Made by a program: the position numbers and the translations under genes. This document shows positions 7,594 through 15,239 of a DNA stretch of 56,310 nucleotides, in pieces (the first letter of the stretch is position 1; each line of letters starts with the position of its first letter). Below the pieces are notes generated by a model. That model saw only the letters and a program-made list of their open reading frames with translations, was not told the origin of the DNA and ran no database searches. Source of the stretch: Desulfobacula sp. (GTDB taxonomy: Bacteria; Desulfobacterota; Desulfobacteria; Desulfobacterales; Desulfobacteraceae); assembly GCA_018645325.1 (NCBI GenBank), contig JABGOU010000023.1, positions 1 to 56,310 on the forward strand, given 5' to 3'.

Positions 7594-8796
7594 TTATTCT
7601 TTTACTTTTTTAAATTTATATATTTTACGCACACTTTGAATAAGCCCTTCGGGTTTAAATACCATTACGATGACCTGGAGTGCTCCAAATACAAGCATTC
7701 GGTATTCGGCAACTGCCCTTAGGTATTCAGGCAGCAGTATCAGTACAAGGGCACCGGCAATAACACCAATGGCAGATCCCATCCCACCGATGACAACAAC
7801 GCACAAAATGGTAATGGACTCCCAGATCGTAAAAGACATGGGGTTGATAAATGATGTTTTTGCAGCAAAGACCACCCCGCCGATACTGGCCCAGGTTGCA
7901 CCCAGGGCAAAAGCAGTCAGCTTGGTTTTAAACTTGTCAATTCCCATTGCCTGACAGGCAATCTCATCATCCCTCAAAGCAATCCAGGCTCGACCGATTC
8001 TTGAGTTCTCAAGCCGGCCCACAAAGAAAATAGTCATCAGCACAAGTGCAATAACGATAAAATAAATGTAGATGACGGAATTATGCTGATCAAATTGATG
8101 GCCGAAAAAGGATGGGGCAGGGATATTTCCAATCCCCCTTGGCCCATTGGAAAAATCATCCCAGTTTTCAAGGATAATTCTGATGATTTCCCCAAAACCC
8201 AAAGTAACAATAGCCAGATAATCTCCTTTAAGCCTCAAAACTGGATAGCCCAGCAGGGTTCCGGCGATGCAACCAAAGATTGCGCTAATGGGCAGAACAA
8301 ACCAGAAACTAATGCCAAAATGCAGGTTTAAAAGTGCATAGGTATAGGCACCAACTGCATAAAAGGCCACATATCCTAAGTCCAGAAGACCTGCCAGCCC
8401 CACAACAATATTTAAGCCCAGTCCAAGCATAACATAAACCAATGCCGAAATCATGATGCTGGTATGATACATGGGGAAAACAAAGGGATAAACAAGAAAA
8501 AAGAGTGCCAGCACAGTCAAAAAAGGGATCCTGAACCGTTCATTCTGAAGCAGCCTGTGAACAAAGGGTATGTCATCTTTTATGTCTGATTTCTTTTTTT
8601 CCTCTTTTCTCCGCAAAAAATAATTCCAGACAAGAGAAGCAAAAAATCCGACGATTCCAACCCATAAAAGGTTGCTCCATCTGAAAATCACAGTATGAGT
8701 TATGGTATTGACTTTTATGACCATGATAGGAAAGGTCAGCACCATGAACCATAAACCAATAAAAAATGATAACTTGATTTCTTTAATTGTAACCAT
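7594..8796 (-). CDS. livM: Branched-chain amino-acid ABC transporter, permease LivM
   Basis: About 400 residues from the ATG at 8796. The N-terminal 90 residues hold two transmembrane helices and a charged linker (RRKEEKKKSDIKDD) as in long LivM proteins. The core has LGLGLNIVVGLAGLLDLGYV, LRLKGDYLAIVTLGFGEIIR and the EAA-like loop RAWIALRDDEIACQAMGI that contacts the ATPases, all diagnostic of LivM. Inner-membrane translocation subunit; partner of LivH. Confidence 0.94.
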   Translation of the reverse strand: MVTIKEIKLSFFIGLWFMVLTFPIMVIKVNTITHTVIFRWSNLLWVGIVGFFASLVWNYFLRRKEEKKKSDIKDDIPFVHRLLQNERFRIPFLTVLALFFLVYPFVFPMYHTSIMISALVYVMLGLGLNIVVGLAGLLDLGYVAFYAVGAYTYALLNLHFGISFWFVLPISAIFGCIAGTLLGYPVLRLKGDYLAIVTLGFGEIIRIILENWDDFSNGPRGIGNIPAPSFFGHQFDQHNSVIYIYFIVIALVLMTIFFVGRLENSRIGRAWIALRDDEIACQAMGIDKFKTKLTAFALGATWASIGGVVFAAKTSFINPMSFTIWESITILCVVVIGGMGSAIGVIAGALVLILLPEYLRAVAEYRMLVFGALQVIVMVFKPEGLIQSVRKIYKFKKVKE

Positions 8797-8819
8797 AATC
8801 AACTTTCTAAATAAGGAGG

Positions 8820-9803
8820 TTAAACTTTAGAAGTAGTGTCTCTGCCAAGGATACCCGATGGTCTGAATATCAGAATAATCACAAGAATAGTAAAGGCAAA
8901 AACATCTTCATACTCACTCCAGAAATAGCCGGTAAAAAGGCTTTCACTAATCCCTAAGACAAGGCTTCCCAAAACAGCTCCGGGAATACTTCCGATCCCG
9001 CCTAAAACGGCTGCAATAAATGCTTTAAGCCCTGCCATAAACCCGATCATAAAGTTTATCTGACCCACATGACAGGCAATTAAAACACCACCGATGGCAG
9101 CAGTGGCTGATCCCACAACAAAGGTCGTGGAAATAACCCGGTTTACATTTATGCCTACAAGGGATGCCATGATTTTATCCTGGGCCGTGGCCCGCATGGC
9201 TTTACCGATTTTGGTGAATTTAATGAGTATACCCAAAAGAATCATGACAATGATAGTTGTGACAATTATTGTCATTTCAACGGAAGTAATAATGTGTGAA
9301 AAAGGTTCCCAGAATTCAAAATCAGGGATCAGGCTTTCAAAGGGCATATATTCTGATGTCTGTGCCAGCATCACATAATTTTGTAAAAAAAGGCTCATAC
9401 CAATGGCTGAAATAAGTGCTGAAAGCCTTGGCGCTGTTCTTAAGGGCTTATAAGCAATTTTTTCAACGGTAAATCCATAGGCACAAGAGTAAACAATGGC
9501 AAAAACAAAGGCAAGGATAACGATAACAGCAGAGTTCCATCCCCAAAGACCTAAAACACTGGCAACAATCAGGGCGGTCATGGCACCGATCATATAGATT
9601 TCACCATGGGCAAAGTTGATCAACTGGATAATACCATAAACCATGGTATACCCAAGAGCGATCAAGGCATAGATGCTTCCCCTTGTAAGGCCTCCTAGAA
9701 ATAATTCTAAAAAATAGACAGGGTCTGCAATGATCTCCTTGATGCCTAAAAACCCAAGTACCCCGACGACTGCCACACCCAGTATAATATTAAACAGACG
9801 CAT
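8820..9803 (-). CDS. livH: Branched-chain amino-acid ABC transporter, permease LivH
   Basis: 327 residues with eight or so hydrophobic helices. GSIYALIALGYTMVYGIIQLINFAHGE is present across residues 41-67 and is the LivH signature. The cytoplasmic loop GKAMRATAQDKIMASLVGIN contacts the ATPases, and AAVLGGIGSIPGAVLG is also conserved. Its start follows GGAGATAA. A stem-loop separates it from livJ upstream, probably lowering permease expression relative to the binding protein. Confidence 0.94.
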   Translation of the reverse strand: MRLFNIILGVAVVGVLGFLGIKEIIADPVYFLELFLGGLTRGSIYALIALGYTMVYGIIQLINFAHGEIYMIGAMTALIVASVLGLWGWNSAVIVILAFVFAIVYSCAYGFTVEKIAYKPLRTAPRLSALISAIGMSLFLQNYVMLAQTSEYMPFESLIPDFEFWEPFSHIITSVEMTIIVTTIIVMILLGILIKFTKIGKAMRATAQDKIMASLVGINVNRVISTTFVVGSATAAIGGVLIACHVGQINFMIGFMAGLKAFIAAVLGGIGSIPGAVLGSLVLGISESLFTGYFWSEYEDVFAFTILVIILIFRPSGILGRDTTSKV

Positions 9804-9860
9804 GTTAATTAATTATTATCTCCTAAACTTTGTTAAATTTAAGCAAAATTAATACATATA

Positions 9861-9905
9861 AAAACAGGAGTTGTAATACTTGTTTACCATTACACTCCTG
9901 TTTTT
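9861..9905 (-). terminator. Stem-loop between livJ and livH (attenuator/partial terminator)
   Basis: AAAACAGGAGT...TAAT (9861-9876) pairs with ATTAC ACTCCTGTTTT (9889-9905) with one bulged base. It lies 17 bp beyond the livJ stop, with U-rich sequence on the minus transcript. A partial terminator here would give more binding protein than membrane subunits, a common arrangement. Confidence 0.7.
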
Positions 9906-9921
9906 ATCTTTATATCAGATA

Positions 9922-11040
9922 TTAATTAACCTGTGTATATTTTCCATTCTGAACCTGATAGACTGAAAAACCGGCTCCGATAACATCGCCGTTTTTATCA
10001 AAACCAATGGGGCCTAATGGAGAATCAACTTGAATTTCAAACATGGCGGCTCTCATCTTATCATAGTCAAGGGAACCGGCTTTTTCTGCTGCTGCAGCAA
10101 GGGCCTGAACACATGCATAACCATTATGGAAGAAAGTTCCTGGGGCTTCGCCGTATTTTTTCTGATGTTTGGCGGAAATTTCTTTATAAAGGGGGTTGTT
10201 GGAAGTATCATTCGGTCCTGTTGCATAAACACCGTCGGAATATTTGCCGGCCAGTTGTACAAAGTTGTCACCGATGATACCGTCAGCGCCAAAGAAAATC
10301 GTATTAACTTTTTTCTTTTTGATCATACCCACAATTTTTGAAGCGTCTGAATGATAGCCGCCCCACATGGTGAGCTGTGCTTTTGATCTTTTGATTTTTT
10401 GTACGATGGCTGAATAATCAACAGCGCCGGTTGTTACACCTTCAAAAAGAACGACTTCAACGCCGCCTAACTTTTCAAAGAGTTTTCTGGCAAGTTCCAT
10501 CTGGCCTTTTCCATAATCGCCTTTGTCATGGATCAGGGCAACTGTTTTGACCTTTAGATCATTTTTTACATAAGAGGTCATCAGAGCAGCCTGGGCACCA
10601 TCATAGGAAATTGTTCTGAAAAAGTTTGGATGTTCGCCTTTAAGGGTCAGGTCATCATTGGTGGATGCAGGGGAGACAATAATAAGTCCGGCATCTTTAT
10701 AAATTTTGTTTGCTGCGATTGTAGCTCCGGAGCAGACATGGCCAACAATCATCTGTGCGCCGTCTGATACAAGCTTGGTAGCCATGTTAACAGCAACTTC
10801 AGGTTTACATACATCATCGCCTACCAGCAATTCAATTTTTTTACCGAGAATTCCGCCTTTGGCATTAATGTCTTCAATTGCAATCTCAACACCTCTAACA
10901 GCAGAAATTCCATAGGGTGCCAAGTCACCGGAAATAACTCCACCAGAACCAAGTTTAATTGTGTCACCGGCAAAACCGGGTGCAGTAATGCCAATCATGA
11001 GAACTAATACAAGCGCTAAAGCCTTTAAAAAAGATTTCAT
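9922..11040 (-). CDS. livJ: Branched-chain amino-acid ABC transporter, periplasmic binding protein LivJ-type
   Basis: 372 residues from the ATG at 11040, which follows GGAGGAGAG. A Sec signal peptide covers about residues 1-24 (MKSFLKALALVLVLMIGITA, then PGFAGD). The mature protein has the type I periplasmic fold of the Peripla_BP_6 family: IKLGSGGVISGDLAPYG, then RGVEIAIEDINAKGGILGKK, VGHVCSGATIAA and FFRTISYDGAQAALM. It captures leucine-type or related amino acids in the periplasm and delivers them to LivHMGF. Ligand specificity cannot be read with certainty. Confidence 0.93.
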   Translation of the reverse strand: MKSFLKALALVLVLMIGITAPGFAGDTIKLGSGGVISGDLAPYGISAVRGVEIAIEDINAKGGILGKKIELLVGDDVCKPEVAVNMATKLVSDGAQMIVGHVCSGATIAANKIYKDAGLIIVSPASTNDDLTLKGEHPNFFRTISYDGAQAALMTSYVKNDLKVKTVALIHDKGDYGKGQMELARKLFEKLGGVEVVLFEGVTTGAVDYSAIVQKIKRSKAQLTMWGGYHSDASKIVGMIKKKKVNTIFFGADGIIGDNFVQLAGKYSDGVYATGPNDTSNNPLYKEISAKHQKKYGEAPGTFFHNGYACVQALAAAAEKAGSLDYDKMRAAMFEIQVDSPLGPIGFDKNGDVIGAGFSVYQVQNGKYTQVN

Positions 11041-11181
11041 TTTTGTGCTCTCCTCCAATTTAAATTATTGTTTGTACAACATAATTACAACTTTAATTGT
11101 GAATTCTGCAACTATAAAAAGAAGGTCTGTCTTAGTCAAGCAAAAAAGAACCGATCAGAACAAAAAATTATTAAACCCTTT

Positions 11182-12474
11182 TTAAGCCACTGTCCCTCTA
11201 TCCCTTGAATAATTATTATATTCTTTTGTATCCATTATTTTTTTCAGGGTTTGAACAACTTCCCAGACTTCATGAAAGGTATTATAAAGGGGTACTGGCG
11301 CCATCCTGATGATATTGGGCGGCCTGAAATCCGGTATAACCCTGTTATTTAAAAGGGATTTGCCGATTCTTACAGCTTCTTTTTCGTGTTCGATGGCAAT
11401 GTGACCGCTCCTTTTTTCCGGATCAAGGGGTGTCCCGATTTTAAAATGATACGGTTTTTTTGACAGGTAAACATTAACAAGATAAACAAGATAGTCCGTT
11501 ATTTTTTTGGATTTTTCTCTTATATTATCCATTCCTGCCTCCAGTATGGTTTCAAGTGCGCTTTCAACAGGGGCTGCACTTAACAAACCCTGGGTTGAAA
11601 TCTGCCACCCTCCGGCGCTTCTTTGGTTTTCAAATTGGATATCCATATTAAACTGCTTGTTTTTATCACAGCCAAACCATCCGGATAATATGGGTTTTTT
11701 ATCAAAGTGTTTTTTATTTATATATAAAAAAGCCGGACTTCCAGGGCCCCCGTTCATGTACTTGTAGCTGCAGAAAACAGCAAAATCCAGACCCCATTTG
11801 CTAAATTCGTGTGGAATAACACCGGCTGAATGGCAACAGTCAAATCCAATTAAAATACCTCTTTTATGGGCTTCATTGATAAGGTATGGCATGTCAAGCA
11901 GCTGACCGCTTCTGTAGAGAACCGAGGGTAGAAATATCAATGCAACATCTTTGGTCATGGATGCTGCAATTACATTTTCATCAAGGGTGCGGCCATTTTC
12001 ACTCTTTATCAATATCAGTTCTTTTTCAGGATCAAACCCTTTCAGCAGGATCTGTCCTTTGAGCGCATAAATATCTGAAGGAAAATTCAATTCATCGGCT
12101 AAAATTTTTGTACGACGGCCCGATGGGTTGTAAAATGTACTGATCAAAGAATGGATATTGACCGTTGTTGAACCGGTCAGGATAACCTCATTTTCATCTG
12201 CTCCAATAATTCTGGCACACTTTTTTCCGATCTCTTCGGGAAGATAAAACCAGGGTTTGTCTCCCCCCATCCACCCCTTGATGGCATTTTGTTTCCATTC
12301 TTTTGTTACCCGGGCAATATTTTTTTCAGCATCCTTTGATAGAAGCCCCAGGGAGTTTCCATCCATATAGATCGTATCTTCGGGTATATAAAATTTATTT
12401 CTGAACTTGCTTAGAATATCTTCGCTATCCAGGTTTTTTGCAAACGCTTCATTGGGTTCAAATTTATAGTTCAT
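11182..12474 (-). CDS. kynU: Kynureninase
   Basis: 430 residues, normal for the family. Hallmarks: YMDGNSLGLLS near residue 36, KGWMGGDKPWFYLPE, NFPSDIYAL, the PLP Asp in FDCCHSAG (D212), and the PLP lysine in CSYKYMNGGPG (K238). It cleaves kynurenine or 3-hydroxykynurenine to anthranilate (or 3-hydroxyanthranilate) plus alanine in the cytoplasm. It lies 141 bp upstream of livJ on the same strand, so the transporter may import tryptophan-derived or other amino acids for it (inference). No tryptophan dioxygenase or kynurenine formamidase is in the window, as expected for an anaerobe that would take up kynurenine or use another substrate. Confidence 0.9.
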   Translation of the reverse strand: MNYKFEPNEAFAKNLDSEDILSKFRNKFYIPEDTIYMDGNSLGLLSKDAEKNIARVTKEWKQNAIKGWMGGDKPWFYLPEEIGKKCARIIGADENEVILTGSTTVNIHSLISTFYNPSGRRTKILADELNFPSDIYALKGQILLKGFDPEKELILIKSENGRTLDENVIAASMTKDVALIFLPSVLYRSGQLLDMPYLINEAHKRGILIGFDCCHSAGVIPHEFSKWGLDFAVFCSYKYMNGGPGSPAFLYINKKHFDKKPILSGWFGCDKNKQFNMDIQFENQRSAGGWQISTQGLLSAAPVESALETILEAGMDNIREKSKKITDYLVYLVNVYLSKKPYHFKIGTPLDPEKRSGHIAIEHEKEAVRIGKSLLNNRVIPDFRPPNIIRMAPVPLYNTFHEVWEVVQTLKKIMDTKEYNNYSRDRGTVA

Positions 12475-12762
12475 TAATGCTGCTTTCTTTTGTCATTTTT
12501 AATGCCAGGGTTCAGGAATTGGAAAATAGCAAAAAAATAGATAAAAATCAAAAACATTACGATGAATAAGCAGGGTCAACGCCTATGAGAAAATAATATT
12601 TGGTTCTGGTACTCCTATCCTCCACAGGGAATATAATTTTTGGCACAGCAACTAGTTCCGGGTATGGTGCTAATCATAAAAAAACCACATGAGATGGTCT
12701 TGGATTATCTGGTCTTTTGTTTTTCTCCTTGACAACGAAAATTAAAAAACACAATAAATTGT
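12475..12762. other. Intergenic region upstream of MITE copy 1
   Basis: No gene seen. GGTATGG..CTAATCATAAAAAA at about 12661-12683 resembles a stretch at 53715-53736 with similar flanks (ACATG..TGG), hinting at a short dispersed repeat. The last 8 bases, TAAATTGT, are the left target duplication of the MITE. Confidence 0.4.
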
Positions 12763-12896
12763 GTAACTATTCGGCTTTTATGTTTGAAACCGCCCTGTCT
12801 GATGGATATTTGTTTCGAGGCTATTCGCTTAACCTCTTGCAAATATCCATCAGACAGGGCTTTGAGATAACTTCTTTTAACGGGTTGAACTATTAC
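12763..12896 (+). mobile_element. MITE copy 1 (IS66-like ends, 134 bp)
   Basis: Begins GTAACTATTCGGC and ends with a degenerate inverse (GTTGAACTATTAC). It is flanked by a perfect 8-bp duplication TAAATTGT (12755-12762 and 12897-12904). The interior is a 21-bp perfect inverted repeat (12792-12812 with 12840-12860) around a 27-nt loop containing GAGG/CCTC. It has no coding capacity beyond chance. The 134-135 bp copies at 25789 and 26254 have the same architecture. IS66-family elements typically begin GTAA and make 8-bp duplications (established knowledge), so this is probably a non-autonomous derivative. Its ends are the most diverged of the three. Confidence 0.88.
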
Positions 12897-12989
12897 TAAA
12901 TTGTTGAATATAATTGCAGCCGCATCTTTTGCAGAAAAATGTTTCACAAATTATCAGGTTTTGTGAATTCTTAAATAGGAGGAAAATCA

Positions 12990-14357
12990 ATGCAAATAAG
13001 CAGTTCAAATGACGTTTCTCATGTCTTTCATTTCTTTTTGAATCGAGAATATGTTTCCATTGACAGTGCAAAGGGTATCTATCTCTACGATGATAAGGGG
13101 AACCGGTATATAGATGCTTCCGGCGGCCCCATATTGTGTAACCTTGGCCATGGACTTGAGGAGATGGCAGAGGTTCTCGCCGATCAGGCAAAAAAGGTGG
13201 CATATGTTCATCGCATTGATTTTACAAACCCTCCGCTTATCGAAGCGGCACACAAGGTCTGCAAATCGTCTGATTTTGCCATGGATAAGGTCTTTTTTGT
13301 TTCAGGGGGTACAGAAGCCATAGAGATCGGCGTTAAAATCGCCAGGAAATATCATCTGGATAATGGGAAACAGTCCAAGACCCGGGTGATCTCCAGGTGG
13401 CAGAGCTATCACGGCAGCACGGCAGGCGCGCTTGCCTGGACTGGTGCCACGGGCAGAAGATCGGATTTTTTACCCTATCTTCATGATTTTACCCATATCC
13501 CACCCGCTTATTGTTATCGGTGCTGGTTCAATAAAACGCCTGAAACCTGCGATCTGGACTGTGCCAATGCCCTTGAAAATGAAATTATGTGTCTCGGGCC
13601 TGACAATGTATCTGTTTTTCTGGCAGAACCTGTTTCCGGCATGTCCCTCTGCGGAGTTGTGCCTGCAAAGGGATATTTAAAGCGCATCAGGGAAATTTGC
13701 GACAAATATGATGTGCTTTTAATGTATGACGAGGTTATGACGGGAATGGGGCGGACCGGTAAAATGTTTGCCTATGAACACTTTGATGTTGTCCCTGACA
13801 TCCTGGCCCTGGGTAAGGGGCTTGGGGGAGGCTATTTCCCCATAGGTGCAGTGGCTGTTCCGGATTACATCCATAATAAAATTGCCGACAATTCAGGCAT
13901 GTTTGGTGCCGGTCATTCCTGGGGCGGCAACCCCCTTGGCTGTGCAGTGGTATCAAAAACCATTGATTATCTGGCTGAGCATGATCTTGTTGAGCGATGC
14001 CATAAAATGGGTGAATATCTTGATCATAAACTGCAGGATTTAAAAGGGCATCCCCTGGTGGGGGATATCAGGGGACTCGGGTTGATGAGGGGAATTGAGT
14101 TTGTTGAAGATAAAAAAACAAAAAAAACCCTTGATCCCAAATATGCATTTTCAGCACGAGTATCAGCAGAATGCATGAAAAAGGGCATGTTTATTGAATA
14201 CTCGGGTGGATGCAACCGGGGACAGTCCGGGGATATGGTGATGTTCGGTCCTCCTTTTATCATTACTGAAGCCCAGATAGACGAAGCCGTAGAGATCCTG
14301 CATCAAGTCCTGGACAAGGATCTTTTATCCGGGGAGAGTCATCTTTTAACCTTTTGA
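12990..14357 (+). CDS. Class III aminotransferase (PLP-dependent, aspartate-aminotransferase superfamily)
   Basis: 455 residues; RBS AGGAGGA. The PLP Asp is in LLMYDEVMTGMGRTGK (D247) and the Schiff-base lysine in LALGKGLGGGYFPIGA (K276). VSGGTEAIEIGVKIARKYH is the class III cofactor-phosphate region. Residues 175-191 hold four cysteines (CYRC, then C187 and C191), a Cys-rich insert seen in one subgroup of these enzymes and possibly metal-binding. The substrate is uncertain: omega-amino acids, diamines and 2,2-dialkylglycine are all used by relatives. MITE copy 1 sits 93 bp upstream, so the promoter may lie within or next to it. Confidence 0.9.
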   Translation: MQISSSNDVSHVFHFFLNREYVSIDSAKGIYLYDDKGNRYIDASGGPILCNLGHGLEEMAEVLADQAKKVAYVHRIDFTNPPLIEAAHKVCKSSDFAMDKVFFVSGGTEAIEIGVKIARKYHLDNGKQSKTRVISRWQSYHGSTAGALAWTGATGRRSDFLPYLHDFTHIPPAYCYRCWFNKTPETCDLDCANALENEIMCLGPDNVSVFLAEPVSGMSLCGVVPAKGYLKRIREICDKYDVLLMYDEVMTGMGRTGKMFAYEHFDVVPDILALGKGLGGGYFPIGAVAVPDYIHNKIADNSGMFGAGHSWGGNPLGCAVVSKTIDYLAEHDLVERCHKMGEYLDHKLQDLKGHPLVGDIRGLGLMRGIEFVEDKKTKKTLDPKYAFSARVSAECMKKGMFIEYSGGCNRGQSGDMVMFGPPFIITEAQIDEAVEILHQVLDKDLLSGESHLLTF

Positions 14358-14767
14358 CAGAGAATCTTATCTTTCTTGGGCAGATACCCAGAACAAATGA
14401 TTTTGAAGGAATCACTTCCTTTGGCCGCAAAGATGGATCAAACGAAGCGGACAGGGTTATTGAAGATTCCGCCCTTGTCTATAAAACCTCAAAAGGACTG
14501 GTCATTATTACGGGGTGTTCCCATGCAGGTATCTGTAATATCATTGAATATGCCAGAAAAGTCTGTAAAGATCAGACAATTTTAGATGTCATTGGAGGGT
14601 TTCATCTGCTGAATCCTTCTAAGCGCCAGCTTGAGGGAACAATTTCCTATTTTAAAGATCTTTGTCCAAATTCAGTTTATGCCGGCCATTGTACTGATCT
14701 TGCATCAAAAATTGCCCTGTCCAGAGTTGTCAATATAAAAGAGGTCGGGGTCGGGCTTTGCCTCTAA
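14354..14767 (+). pseudogene. Metallo-beta-lactamase-fold hydrolase, N-terminally truncated
   Basis: The 137-residue frame reads NLIFLGQIPRTNDFEG, ALVYKTSKGLVIITGCSHAGI (with the metal-site TGCSHAGI) and YAGHCTD. This matches the second half of the class II MBL-fold family (about 250-280 residues) that includes 7,8-dihydropterin-6-methyl-4-aminobenzene-phosphate synthase-like proteins. The N-terminal half with the HxHxDH metal motif is absent. It starts with a TTG overlapping the aminotransferase TGA and has no RBS, so I interpret it as a relic fused to the aminotransferase end by deletion. An alternative is a stand-alone partial domain read by coupling. Confidence 0.65.
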
Positions 14768-15239
14768 TACAACAAAAGTGAAGGGCCCGGGTATGATGTA
14801 AAAAAAAATGACATAGAGGTTCCTAAAATATTTTTTTCAACAAAATTTAATGTCGCACCTTGAAATGAAAAAATACAAGGTACAATATATTGTGGTTGAT
14901 TGTTTTTAAATAAAAAAGAGGACTAATAGAAGGATAGTGCACAGGATGTATCCTCCCATAAAAATCAAGATCAATATCCAGCCTTGGACACCTCAAACGC
15001 TCTGATAATATTCTACCAAACTCAAATTTTAAGCTCTATATAAAACACTGCGGCAAAATGGCTTTTGGTACCGGTTCTGGGTCATATAATATAACCTGGG
15101 AATTCAGGCTTTAATTCTATCCTACCACCGTTTTGGAGTCAGATTTTAATTGAAAAATGAGAAGAATGCCCTTGCTATTCTACAATTTTTTAAAGCCTTG
15201 AAAATCGAGGGCTATAGCCATTATTCTACTGTTTCAATT
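14768..15239. other. Gene-free 472-bp stretch
   Basis: No intact gene or terminator recognised. TACAATATATTGTGGT (14881-14896) recurs with one change at 17552-17567 on the other side of the kinase gene. GGTCATATAATATAACC (15080-15096) is a near-palindrome. The stretch has the feel of old insertion debris, but nothing nameable is left. Confidence 0.35.

Noticed and set aside
12717-12899. Small protein with DGYLFRGYSLNLLQISIRQ
   Set aside because: It is a translation of the MITE palindrome; similar reading frames appear across the other copies, on both strands, because the arms are inverted repeats.
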